From positions 1-64,000 of IMG/VR virus record IMGVR_UViG_3300046006_002975: a stretch of 64,000 nucleotides of DNA. The stretch is one strand, 5' to 3'. Every line of letters starts with the position of its first letter. Position 1 is the first letter of the stretch. The DNA comes from a virus. The translations under genes were made by a program, and so were the position numbers. Below, in pieces: positions 42,081 through 49,982 of the stretch. Under the pieces are notes generated by a model. It was given only the letters and a program-made list of their open reading frames with translations, searched no databases and was not told the origin of the DNA.

Positions 42081-42947
42081 ATGCCAAGTAAATATTTTCA
42101 AAATTATGGTAAAGCAGCAGTCGAGATAAATTTAATCGAGGATCTCTACAACGAGGCGATAAACATTCAAGGCTTCAGTGGGTACTATATTCCAAATTCG
42201 AACGTTGAAGGACGAGATTTAATCTATGGAGACGATCCTTTAAAGCAGTTTGACGACGCATATAAAATGGATATGTATTTGGTTAATACAATGGATTATG
42301 GAGACGAACAAGACTTTTTCTCGAAATTTGGATTAGAAGTAAGAAATCAAACTAAAATTCAAATATCGTTTCGTGAATTTATGAAACGAACAACTAAACA
42401 GTTTGAACGCCCAATAGAAGGTAATTTAATTTTTATACCGTTTTTTAAAGATTCTGGAGAATTATTTGAAATTAAATTTGTAAATACATCCAAAGATTTA
42501 TATACTTTAGGTAGAGTTAGACCTTTCTATTATGAATTATCTCTTGAACCATTTAAATATAATGACGAAAGTTTGGATACTGGTATTGATTCTATTGATA
42601 TGATTGAAATTATTGAATCATATAAAACTATTTTAGATGTTGAAGCGGGTACTGGTAATTATACTATTGGAGAAATAATTTATCAAGGTAATGCTAATAA
42701 TAAAGTTGCTTATGGTGAAGTTACTGCATGGGATAGCGCAAACTCTATTGTAACTATAATGAATAATAGTGGAGAATTTTCTAATACAGCAGGATATATT
42801 TATGGCGCCAATAGTAATGCACAATATTTATTAACAACTATTGATGCTAGAGTTCATGAATCTCAATTTGATAATATACCTATTTTCGATGAAGTCGTTG
42901 ATTTTATTGATACTTCTGAAGGTTTTGGTAGTTTAAAATACAAATAA
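42081..42947 (+). CDS. 14: gp14 neck protein
   Basis: Codes for 288 residues (T4 gp14 has 256). KYFQNYGKAAVEINLIEDLY and DDAYKMDMYLVNTMDYGDEQ, then FFSKFGLEVRNQ, identify gp14, the head-tail joining partner of gp13. An added segment at residues about 192-255 (GEIIYQGNANNKVAYGEV and following) is a beta module also present in gp7, gp8 and gp15 of this phage. It follows gp13 after five bases. Confidence 0.93.
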   Translation: MPSKYFQNYGKAAVEINLIEDLYNEAINIQGFSGYYIPNSNVEGRDLIYGDDPLKQFDDAYKMDMYLVNTMDYGDEQDFFSKFGLEVRNQTKIQISFREFMKRTTKQFERPIEGNLIFIPFFKDSGELFEIKFVNTSKDLYTLGRVRPFYYELSLEPFKYNDESLDTGIDSIDMIEIIESYKTILDVEAGTGNYTIGEIIYQGNANNKVAYGEVTAWDSANSIVTIMNNSGEFSNTAGYIYGANSNAQYLLTTIDARVHESQFDNIPIFDEVVDFIDTSEGFGSLKYK

Positions 42948-42959
42948 GGTAAAAAAGAT

Positions 42960-43919
42960 ATGAGTTCATATAGATTACAATCAATAAGAAAAACTACTAT
43001 AGCATTTGCTAGTTTATTTAAAGACATTCCATTAATAAAATATGACGATCAAGGGCGCGAATCAGAAAGAATAATTGTTCCAATTATTTATGGCGATAAA
43101 GAAAAATATGTAAAACGGTTAGACATTTCGCACGAAAAAGTGCAAATAACATTACCTAGAATTGAATATGGTTTAACATCAATGGTTTATGATGTAGATC
43201 GTAAATTAAATTCAGCAAATAAATTAATGGGTTGTGCTGCAGCTGGAGATATGTATATTAATTCTCCAATTCCATATAATTTTAATTTAGAGTTAGTGTT
43301 ATATACTAGAAATATTGAAGATGCCAATCAAATAATGGAGTATATTTTATCGCATTTTACTCCAGATTATAATATAAAAATTGTTATGGTTCCAGAAGCA
43401 GGTATTGTTAAAACTATACCAATAACATATAACGGCGAATCTGAAGAAGAAGATTCCACTGGATCGTACGATTCTCCAGTTAGGTCTGTGTTTAGAACAT
43501 TAACATTTACTGCCAGAAGTTTTATTTACCAACCTCCATTAGAATATAAACCAATTTTACAAGCAAATACATTTGTTTATATACCAAGCCCAATTATGAG
43601 TTATACGTTAACTGATGGAACTGGATACTTTACAAAAGGAGAAAGCGTATTCCAGGGTTATTCTTATGATAGAGCTTCAGCAAGAGGAAGTGTTGTAACT
43701 TGGAATGCTAATAACTTGATATTAACTCTTGATACTGTTGTTGGAACATTCGTTGCTAATTCAATTATAACTAATTTAACTGGATCAGCTCAGTATATTA
43801 TTGCTGAAACTCCAAATAAAGGATTAGCTTATGATACTGGCGTTACGCCAACTCCAAACACATTCCCAGTTGTTGGACCATATACAGTAAATCAATCTAA
43901 CTTGGATTATACAACGTAA
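42960..43919 (+). CDS. 15: gp15 tail terminator/sheath stabiliser
   Basis: Codes for 319 residues (T4 gp15 has 272). IVPIIYGDKEKYVKRLDISH, ITLPRIEYGLTSMVYDVDRK and PYNFNLELVLYTRNIEDANQ are typical. The hexamer caps the finished tail and binds the neck. Residues about 220-285 (YFTKGESVFQGYSYDRASAR) hold the shared YQG-type module. The gene ends two bases before gp16. Confidence 0.94.
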   Translation: MSSYRLQSIRKTTIAFASLFKDIPLIKYDDQGRESERIIVPIIYGDKEKYVKRLDISHEKVQITLPRIEYGLTSMVYDVDRKLNSANKLMGCAAAGDMYINSPIPYNFNLELVLYTRNIEDANQIMEYILSHFTPDYNIKIVMVPEAGIVKTIPITYNGESEEEDSTGSYDSPVRSVFRTLTFTARSFIYQPPLEYKPILQANTFVYIPSPIMSYTLTDGTGYFTKGESVFQGYSYDRASARGSVVTWNANNLILTLDTVVGTFVANSIITNLTGSAQYIIAETPNKGLAYDTGVTPTPNTFPVVGPYTVNQSNLDYTT

Positions 43920-43921
43920 TT

Positions 43922-44359
43922 ATGACATCTAAATTTAATAAAACAATGGAGGAAATATTTAATGTTCCTTCATTGGTGAACGAAGAAGAAACTGAATTTG
44001 CAGAATTTTTACCTGCAGAACAATCAACTCATGATTTATCTACTTTATTAGATCACGATTTAAAAACTGATTATGAAAAAACTAGAGAAAGTATTGATTC
44101 GTTAATTGCAAAAGGAACTGAAGCTATTGATGATATGTTGGCAATTGCTAGGCAATCAGAAAAAGCTCGCGATTTTGAAGTTGCTGGCAATATGATAAAA
44201 ACTGTTGTTGATGCGTCAAAAGAATTACTTGAAGTTCAAAAGAAAATGCGCGATATTACAGGTAAAAAAGAAAACGTTACTCAAAATATTAAAAATGCAG
44301 TTTTTGTTGGTTCTACTAAAGATTTAATACGATCTATTAAAAATGAGAATAATGAATGA
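43922..44359 (+). CDS. 16: gp16 terminase small subunit
   Basis: Codes for 145 residues (T4 gp16 has 164). The helical core DYEKTRESIDSLIAKGTEAI and DDMLAIARQSEKARDFEVAG-NMIKTVVDASKELLEVQKKMR is diagnostic of the T4 small terminase, which regulates the gp17 motor and helps to start packaging. It overlaps the gp17 start by four bases (ATGA). Confidence 0.95.
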   Translation: MTSKFNKTMEEIFNVPSLVNEEETEFAEFLPAEQSTHDLSTLLDHDLKTDYEKTRESIDSLIAKGTEAIDDMLAIARQSEKARDFEVAGNMIKTVVDASKELLEVQKKMRDITGKKENVTQNIKNAVFVGSTKDLIRSIKNENNE

Positions 44360-45264
44360 TTGATTTTGAGGGTAGCAATAAGTTATATTATAGAGATAAT
44401 CCTAATCTAAGAAGAGCGGGTATTGAAAATTGGGAATTCGATCAACATCAAACAGATGAACTTAGAAAATGTATTAATGACCCAATATACTTTATTCGTA
44501 ATTATGTAAAAATTATTAATCTTGATGAAGGTCTTGTCTATTTTGATATGCACGACTATCAAGAAGAAATGGTTCAAGCATTTCATGAAAATAGATTTTC
44601 TATTGTAAGGATTGGCCGGCAATCAGGTAAAACCACAACATCTGTTGGTTATCTTTTATGGTTATCATTATTTACCGAAAATTATAATATTGCTATTACA
44701 GCTAATAAAAAATCATTAGCTGTTGAGATTCTTTCTCGATATCAATTAGCCTATGAAAATTTACCTATGTGGTTACAACAAGGTATTGTTATATGGAATA
44801 AAGGTAGTATTGAATTAGAAAATGGATCAAAAATGTTAGCAGCTTCTACTGCTGCTAGTTCTGTTCGTGGTGGATCATTTAATCTTGTATTTATGGACGA
44901 ATTTGCTCACGTTCATAATAACTTAGCCGAAGAATTTTTTACTTCAACATATCCTGTAATTTCCTCAGGTAAAACAACAAAAATTATTATTGTATCTACT
45001 CCTCGTGGTATGAATTTATACTACAAAATGTGGATGGATGCAGTAAGTAAAAAGAGTGATTATAAAGCTGTTGATATTCATTGGTCTAGAGTTCCAGGGC
45101 GCGATGAAAACTGGAAAGAAACTACGATTAGAAATACTTCTGCTCGTCAGTTTAACCAAGAATTTGCATGCGTTACTGGGGATACAATAGTTGAAATACA
45201 GGATGAATTTGGTAATGAACAAAAAATTACAATGCGTAAATTACATTCGCTTATGAATTCTTAG
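44356..45264 (+). CDS. 17: gp17 terminase large subunit, N-terminal half fused to a split N-intein
   Basis: Codes for 302 residues. Residues 1-271 are the ATPase half of gp17: GRQSGKT (Walker A, 87-93), LVFMDE (Walker B, 177-182) and the coupling segment TKIIIVSTPRG. After QEFA the frame runs into Cys272, starting a 31-residue N-intein: CVTGDTIVEI (block A) and QKITMRKLHSLMNS, then a stop. The missing remainder begins at 45883. The fragment is too short to be a full N-intein of the usual split; the AceL-TerL intein, also in a phage terminase, has the same atypical early split. Trans-splicing would restore EFA-CEFLG, the T4 sequence context. The motor pumps DNA into proheads. Confidence 0.92.
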   Translation: MIDFEGSNKLYYRDNPNLRRAGIENWEFDQHQTDELRKCINDPIYFIRNYVKIINLDEGLVYFDMHDYQEEMVQAFHENRFSIVRIGRQSGKTTTSVGYLLWLSLFTENYNIAITANKKSLAVEILSRYQLAYENLPMWLQQGIVIWNKGSIELENGSKMLAASTAASSVRGGSFNLVFMDEFAHVHNNLAEEFFTSTYPVISSGKTTKIIIVSTPRGMNLYYKMWMDAVSKKSDYKAVDIHWSRVPGRDENWKETTIRNTSARQFNQEFACVTGDTIVEIQDEFGNEQKITMRKLHSLMNS

Positions 45265-45300
45265 GAATTCATAATATTATAAATAATTATATTTATAATA
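45251..45300 (+). promoter_or_regulatory. Two back-to-back hairpins holding the late promoter of the HNH gene
   Basis: Hairpin 1: TTATGAATTC (45251-45260) and GAATTCATAA (45265-45274) around a TTAG loop that contains the stop codon of the N-intein gene. Hairpin 2: TATTATAAATA (45275-45285) and TATTTATAATA (45290-45300). The late box TATAAATA (45278-45285) is in its left arm, and the ribosome site GGAG begins at 45301. Late transcripts would start after the left arm and so lack hairpin 2. Confidence 0.75.
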
Positions 45301-45311
45301 GGAGCATATTT

Positions 45312-45908
45312 ATGTCAAAACATAGAAAAATATGGGAAGAGCATTATGGTAGTATTCCAAAAGATTATGAAGGAAGAACATATGAAATACACCATATAGA
45401 CGGTAATAGGAATAATAATGATATTACCAATTTGAAATGCGTATCAATATGCGAGCATTTTAATATTCATCAAGCGCAAGAGGAATTCGGAGCTTGCGCT
45501 ATGATAATGAAACGTATGGATATGTCAACAGAACAAATTTCTAATATACAAAAAGGAATTAAAAGACCTGGAATTGGAGGAGTAAAAAAAGGAACTATTC
45601 CATGGAATAAAGGTAAAAAAATATTTGTTTCCGAAGATTTAAAAATAAAACGTTCTAAAAATAGCACTGGGGAATTAAATTCTAAAGCAAAATTAAAAGA
45701 AAACCAAGTTATAGAAATATTAGAATTATATTTTAGTAGACCAAAATTAGAGTCAGAAGGAATAACACAAAGAAACGGTAGAGTTGATTCATATGAATGG
45801 AGTTTTTCTAAGTTTTATGCAAATACTTATGAATTAACTCCAGCAGCTTTAATGCGATTATTAACCAAAAAAAGTTGGAAACATGTTTGGGAAAAATACA
45901 AAATATAA
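45312..45908 (+). CDS. Free-standing HNH homing endonuclease inside the split terminase gene
   Basis: Codes for 198 residues. YEIHHIDGNRNNNDITNLKC followed by EHFNIHQAQ is an HNH motif (His-His, Asn, His) typical of phage homing endonucleases. The lysine-rich centre (KRPGIGGVKKGTIPWNKGKK) resembles NUMOD-type DNA-binding segments, and the C-terminal part (YEWSFSKFYANTYELTPAAL) may bind DNA too. It stands between the two intein-bearing halves of gp17, has its own late promoter and GGAGC ribosome site, and overlaps the C-intein gene by 26 bases. It probably spreads the split-intein block into intein-free terminase genes. Confidence 0.85.
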   Translation: MSKHRKIWEEHYGSIPKDYEGRTYEIHHIDGNRNNNDITNLKCVSICEHFNIHQAQEEFGACAMIMKRMDMSTEQISNIQKGIKRPGIGGVKKGTIPWNKGKKIFVSEDLKIKRSKNSTGELNSKAKLKENQVIEILELYFSRPKLESEGITQRNGRVDSYEWSFSKFYANTYELTPAALMRLLTKKSWKHVWEKYKI

Positions 45909-47112
45909 AATAAAAACTATAAATGGATGGGAAAAGTTTAGAGGTGTAAATAAATTACATAAAAAACGAACCGTTCAGATTATAACACAAAATAACTGTT
46001 TTCTTGATTGTACTATAGATCATAAAATAAAAACTCTTGATGGTTATAAAGAAATTAGCGAATTATCTGATTTAGATTTTATAGAGACTATTCATGGATT
46101 TTCTAAAATTGATTTTATTTCTGAAAATTTTGAATTAGAAGAAGTTTTTGATGTCATAGATGCGGGAAACGATAAATGTTATTATACTAATGGAATTTTA
46201 TCGCATAATTGCGAATTTTTAGGTTCTACAAATACATTAATCGATGGATCAAAATTACAAACTCTTGTTGCAGTAGATCCATTAGATACTGATGATGAAA
46301 TATTTGCTGGAATAACAATTCCAAATGAAATGGATGTATTTATTCCTCCAGTTAAAGAATCATTTGATGATGAAACTAAAAAACAAATAGATAAAGACCA
46401 TATTTATGCAATGACTGTTGACGTTTCAGAGGGGAAAAACTTAGATTATGCTGCATTTTCCATTTTTGATGTATCAACAATTCCATATACACAAGTAGCT
46501 ACATATAGAAATAATCAATTACATCCAATGTTATTTCCAGATATTATTAAAATGGCTGGAGAATATTATAATAATGCATATGTATTAATTGAGGTTAATA
46601 ATAATCCAACAGTAGCAGATACTTTATTTCAAGATTTAGAATATGAAAATGTATTAAAAGTTTATGCAGGAAACAAAAAAGCTCAACAAATAAGCGAGAA
46701 CGGTAAAGCAACACAAAATGGCGTAAATATGAGCCCATTAGTCAAACGTGTTGGCTGTACCACATTAAAGACTTTAATTGAAACTGATAAATTACGAATT
46801 AATTCCAGCGAAACTATATATGAATTAACTCGATTTATTGCAACAAATAACTCATTTGCAGCTGAAGAAGGAGCTAATGATGATTTAGCGATGACTTTGG
46901 TTATTTTTGCTTGGTTATCAACTCAAAAATTATTTATAGAATTATCTTCTACAGATATCCGTAAAAGATTACAAATAGAAAATAATTATATTAAAGAAGA
47001 TGATATTGACGTTCCACCTATGCCGCAATTTAGTAATCCATTAATGGATAGATTTACATTAGAAGATGGCGATTTATGGGAAGTTGTTGAACCAGCAGGA
47101 TTTTATTATTAA
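45883..47112 (+). CDS. 17: Split C-intein fused to gp17 terminase large subunit, C-terminal half
   Basis: Codes for 409 residues. Residues 1-109 are a C-intein: CTIDHKIKTLDGYKEISELS resembles block B and after, VFDVIDAGNDKCYYTNGIL block F, and SHN-C the C-terminal junction (Asn109, then Cys110). It starts MFGKNTKYKIKTINGWEKF, like the C-part of the AceL-TerL intein. Residues 110-409 are the gp17 nuclease half: FLGSTNTLIDG, MTVDVSEGKNLDYAAF (Asp180), VLIEVNNNPTVADTLF and NDDLAMTLVIFAW supply the acidic metal-binding residues. Together the two exteins make 571 residues (T4 gp17 has 610). The ribosome site is weak (TTGGAA), so coupling to the HNH gene is likely. Confidence 0.9.
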   Translation: MFGKNTKYKIKTINGWEKFRGVNKLHKKRTVQIITQNNCFLDCTIDHKIKTLDGYKEISELSDLDFIETIHGFSKIDFISENFELEEVFDVIDAGNDKCYYTNGILSHNCEFLGSTNTLIDGSKLQTLVAVDPLDTDDEIFAGITIPNEMDVFIPPVKESFDDETKKQIDKDHIYAMTVDVSEGKNLDYAAFSIFDVSTIPYTQVATYRNNQLHPMLFPDIIKMAGEYYNNAYVLIEVNNNPTVADTLFQDLEYENVLKVYAGNKKAQQISENGKATQNGVNMSPLVKRVGCTTLKTLIETDKLRINSSETIYELTRFIATNNSFAAEEGANDDLAMTLVIFAWLSTQKLFIELSSTDIRKRLQIENNYIKEDDIDVPPMPQFSNPLMDRFTLEDGDLWEVVEPAGFYY

Positions 47113-47129
47113 ACATAAACGCTGAAAAT

Positions 47130-47137
47130 TATAAATA
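47130..47137 (+). promoter_or_regulatory. T4-type late promoter for gp18
   Basis: Exact TATAAATA at 47130-47137, 48 bases before the gp18 start, which has AAGGAG upstream. Confidence 0.75.
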
Positions 47138-47184
47138 CCTCTATGAAAACTGATTTTCTATTTTTATAACAAGGAGTACAATTT

Positions 47185-49305
47185 ATGGGGTTTCAATTAT
47201 CACCTGGAGTAAATGTATCAGAAATTGATTTAACTAACGTAGTTCCAGGAGTTAGTTCATCAATAGGAGCATTTGCCGGACAATTTAGCTGGGGACCAGC
47301 AGGTATCAGAACATTAGTAGATTCAGAAAATAGATTAGTTTCTACTTTCGGCAAACCTACAAATGAAAATTACGCATCATTCTTTACTGCTGCTAATTTC
47401 TTAGCGTATACAAACAATCTTAGAGTTGTTAGAGCTATAGACAATTCTAATACATTTAACTCAACATGTATTTCAGAATTTATTAATTTAAATTCTTTAA
47501 CTGCAAATACTCGTTCAGGGAATACAGAAGTAGTATTTAACCAAAGCATTGGATCTTATTTGAGTAGCGGAGATAAATTTACATTAACTACAGTTGACGG
47601 TCCATTTATTTTGACTGCAAATACAGTTAACGGAAATGTCGTAAATGTTGTTGCTAATATCGTTGGAGCAGCAAATGGAGCAATTGCAGTTTTACCTACG
47701 TCTCAAACAGATGTAAGTATTGCAAACGAAGAAGATTACGAATTAAATTTTGATGCAGGAACATATTCTAAATTTGGTGCATTTTTTGGCCGTTATCCAA
47801 GCGATTTAGGGAACTCATTAAGTATTTCTGTATGTTCTTCTAATACCTCATTTAGTCAAACAGGATTAACTGCAAATACAACATTAGGCTTGCCATCTGT
47901 AACATTAAACGTTGGATATGCTAATACATTCTTGACTATTGGCGATATAGTAAAAGTTGGAGGAACCGATTATCCTATTTCTGGATTTACTTCTACTTCT
48001 GCGACAAATACAGTTTTAGCAGTTTCTAAAAATGGAGCAGCAACTGCAACTAATATTACGGCATCAACAAGATGGGCGTATGCAGACCAATTTGACTCAA
48101 AACCTACTTCATCAGCATATGCTATTGATAGTAAAGGTGCGGAAAACGATGAATTACATATAATTGTAATTGATACTGATGGAAAAATTACAGGCGAAAA
48201 AGGAACTATATTAGAAAAATTTGCTCATGTATCAAAAGCGCAAGACGCTAAAACAGATGACGGCTCGCCAAGCTATTATGTAACTAAAATTTTAAATGAA
48301 TCAAAATATATCTATGTTGCTAACCATTTAACTGGTTCGACAAATTGGGGTGATATGCTTGATAATGGACTAGTTTACGATAAATTAACAAATTATTATC
48401 ATAAATTGGGAAGAGGAACTAATGTTGCTCCATCTGCAGGAGATTTACAATTAGCATACGATAAATTTAGTAATGCTGATGAAGTTGATATTTCTTTATT
48501 GTTATCTGGCGCTGCTGATGCCACTTTAGCTAATCATGTATTAGATATAGTAAACCAAAGAAAAGATTGCGTTGCATTTGTTTCTCCATTAAGAGCTGAT
48601 GCGGTTGATTCAGTTAATTTAGATAACATTATTGAATATAGAAATGCATTAACTCCATCAACTTCTTATTCAGTATTTGATTCTGGATGGAAATATCAAT
48701 TCGATAAATATAACAACAAATATCGTTATGTTCCATTAAATGGTGATACTGCGGGTTTATGTGCTAGAACTGATAATGTAAGAGATCCATGGTTTTCTCC
48801 TGCTGGATTTAATCGCGGTCAAATCTTAAATGCAATTAAATTGTCATGGAATCCAACTAAAGCTCAAAGAGATGAATTGTACAAAAATGGAATTAATCCA
48901 GTTGTTGCATTCCCAGGAGAAGGAATTATCCTTTATGGCGATAAAACAATGCAAATGAAACCATCTGCATTTGACAGAATTAATGTTCGTAGATTGTTTA
49001 TTGTTCTTGAAAAAGCTATTGCAATTGCAGCAAAATACTCTCTATTTGAATTCAACGATTCGTTTACAAGAGCGCAATTTATATCTATGGTTGAACCATT
49101 CTTAAGAGATGTAAAAGGACGTAGAGGTATCTATGATTTCTCGGTAATTTGCGATGAAACAAATAATACTGCTGAAGTTATTGATACAAATAGATTCGTT
49201 GGTGATATTTACATTAAACCAGCTAGATCTATCAACTTTATCCAGTTGAATTTCGTAGCAGTTCGTACTGGCGTTGACTTTACTGAAATTGCAGGTAAAT
49301 TCTAA
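47185..49305 (+). CDS. 18: gp18 tail sheath protein
   Basis: Codes for 706 residues (T4 gp18 has 659). The N-terminus GFQLSPGVNVSEIDLTNVVP, with GAFAGQFSWGPAG, and the C-terminal core DPWFSPAGFNRGQILNAIKL, LYKNGINPVVAFPGEGIILY-GDKT and FEFNDSFTRAQFISMVEPFL are the classic contractile sheath elements. Contraction drives the tube through the host envelope. The gene has its own late promoter and is followed by a perfect palindrome and the gp19 promoter. Confidence 0.97.
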   Translation: MGFQLSPGVNVSEIDLTNVVPGVSSSIGAFAGQFSWGPAGIRTLVDSENRLVSTFGKPTNENYASFFTAANFLAYTNNLRVVRAIDNSNTFNSTCISEFINLNSLTANTRSGNTEVVFNQSIGSYLSSGDKFTLTTVDGPFILTANTVNGNVVNVVANIVGAANGAIAVLPTSQTDVSIANEEDYELNFDAGTYSKFGAFFGRYPSDLGNSLSISVCSSNTSFSQTGLTANTTLGLPSVTLNVGYANTFLTIGDIVKVGGTDYPISGFTSTSATNTVLAVSKNGAATATNITASTRWAYADQFDSKPTSSAYAIDSKGAENDELHIIVIDTDGKITGEKGTILEKFAHVSKAQDAKTDDGSPSYYVTKILNESKYIYVANHLTGSTNWGDMLDNGLVYDKLTNYYHKLGRGTNVAPSAGDLQLAYDKFSNADEVDISLLLSGAADATLANHVLDIVNQRKDCVAFVSPLRADAVDSVNLDNIIEYRNALTPSTSYSVFDSGWKYQFDKYNNKYRYVPLNGDTAGLCARTDNVRDPWFSPAGFNRGQILNAIKLSWNPTKAQRDELYKNGINPVVAFPGEGIILYGDKTMQMKPSAFDRINVRRLFIVLEKAIAIAAKYSLFEFNDSFTRAQFISMVEPFLRDVKGRRGIYDFSVICDETNNTAEVIDTNRFVGDIYIKPARSINFIQLNFVAVRTGVDFTEIAGKF

Positions 49306-49317
49306 GTAACAGTTAGT

Positions 49318-49345
49318 TTGGTGACGAGTCTAGACTCGTCACCAA
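49318..49345. terminator. Perfect 28-bp palindrome between gp18 and gp19
   Basis: Both halves are exact complements: arm TTGGTGACGAGT, centre CTAG, arm ACTCGTCACCAA. As RNA it is a 12-bp stem with a four-base loop. There is no U run after it, so it may be a processing or mRNA-stabilising hairpin as well as a terminator. A late promoter box starts five bases later. Confidence 0.85.
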
Positions 49346-49349
49346 CCAT

Positions 49350-49357
49350 TATAAATA
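49350..49357 (+). promoter_or_regulatory. T4-type late promoter for gp19
   Basis: Exact TATAAATA at 49350-49357, five bases after the palindrome and 44 bases before the gp19 ATG, which has AAGGAG upstream. Confidence 0.75.
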
Positions 49358-49400
49358 ATTAAAAGAATATTTACGATTTTCAAATAAGGAGTATCCGAAC

Positions 49401-49940
49401 ATGGCGTTCAATATTGCAGAATTTAGATCAGCAATGATTGGTGATGGTGCTAGACCGAATTTATTTTCAGTTTCGCTTACATTTCCAACTGTTGCTAGTG
49501 CACCTGTTGCATCTAAACAATTAACATTTATGGCTCATGCTACAACATTACCTCCATCAATTATGGGCGTTGCATCACAATTTTACTTTGGTCGTCAAGT
49601 AAAATTTGCTGGCGATAGACAATTTCCAGATTGGAGTATTACAGTTATTAATGACGAAGATTTTAATATTAGAAATGCATTTGAATCTTGGTCAGATAAG
49701 TTAAATAGTCATTCACAAAACGTTCGTGCAGCTGGAGCAATCAATTCAACATTGTATTGCGCTGATGCTGTTGTTACGCAATACAGTAAAACTGGTGCAG
49801 CAATCAAAGAATATAAATTTGTTGGTATGTTCCCTAATACTGTTGATCCAATTGCTCTTGATTGGGGTTCAAATGATAGAATTGAAGAATTTGGTGTAAC
49901 ATTCTCGTATCAATACTGGGAATCTAAATCAGTAACCTAA
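49401..49940 (+). CDS. 19: gp19 tail tube protein
   Basis: Codes for 179 residues (T4 gp19 has 163). FNIAEFRSAMIGDGARPNLF, LTFMAHATTLPPSIMG, DWSITVINDEDFNIRNAFES and WGSNDRIEEFGVTFSYQYWE are diagnostic. The hexameric rings stack into the inner tube that carries DNA. It has a separate late promoter, which suits the large amount of protein required. Confidence 0.96.
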   Translation: MAFNIAEFRSAMIGDGARPNLFSVSLTFPTVASAPVASKQLTFMAHATTLPPSIMGVASQFYFGRQVKFAGDRQFPDWSITVINDEDFNIRNAFESWSDKLNSHSQNVRAAGAINSTLYCADAVVTQYSKTGAAIKEYKFVGMFPNTVDPIALDWGSNDRIEEFGVTFSYQYWESKSVT

Positions 49941-49982
49941 TATATAAGAATATACTATTAATATTTAAAAAGGTAATTTATT

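Noticed and set aside
45262-45264. Stop in gp17 as a sequencing error or pseudogene mutation
   Set aside because: The following HNH gene has its own promoter and ribosome site, and the C-intein half starts with ATG and matches the known early-split type, so the break is natural.
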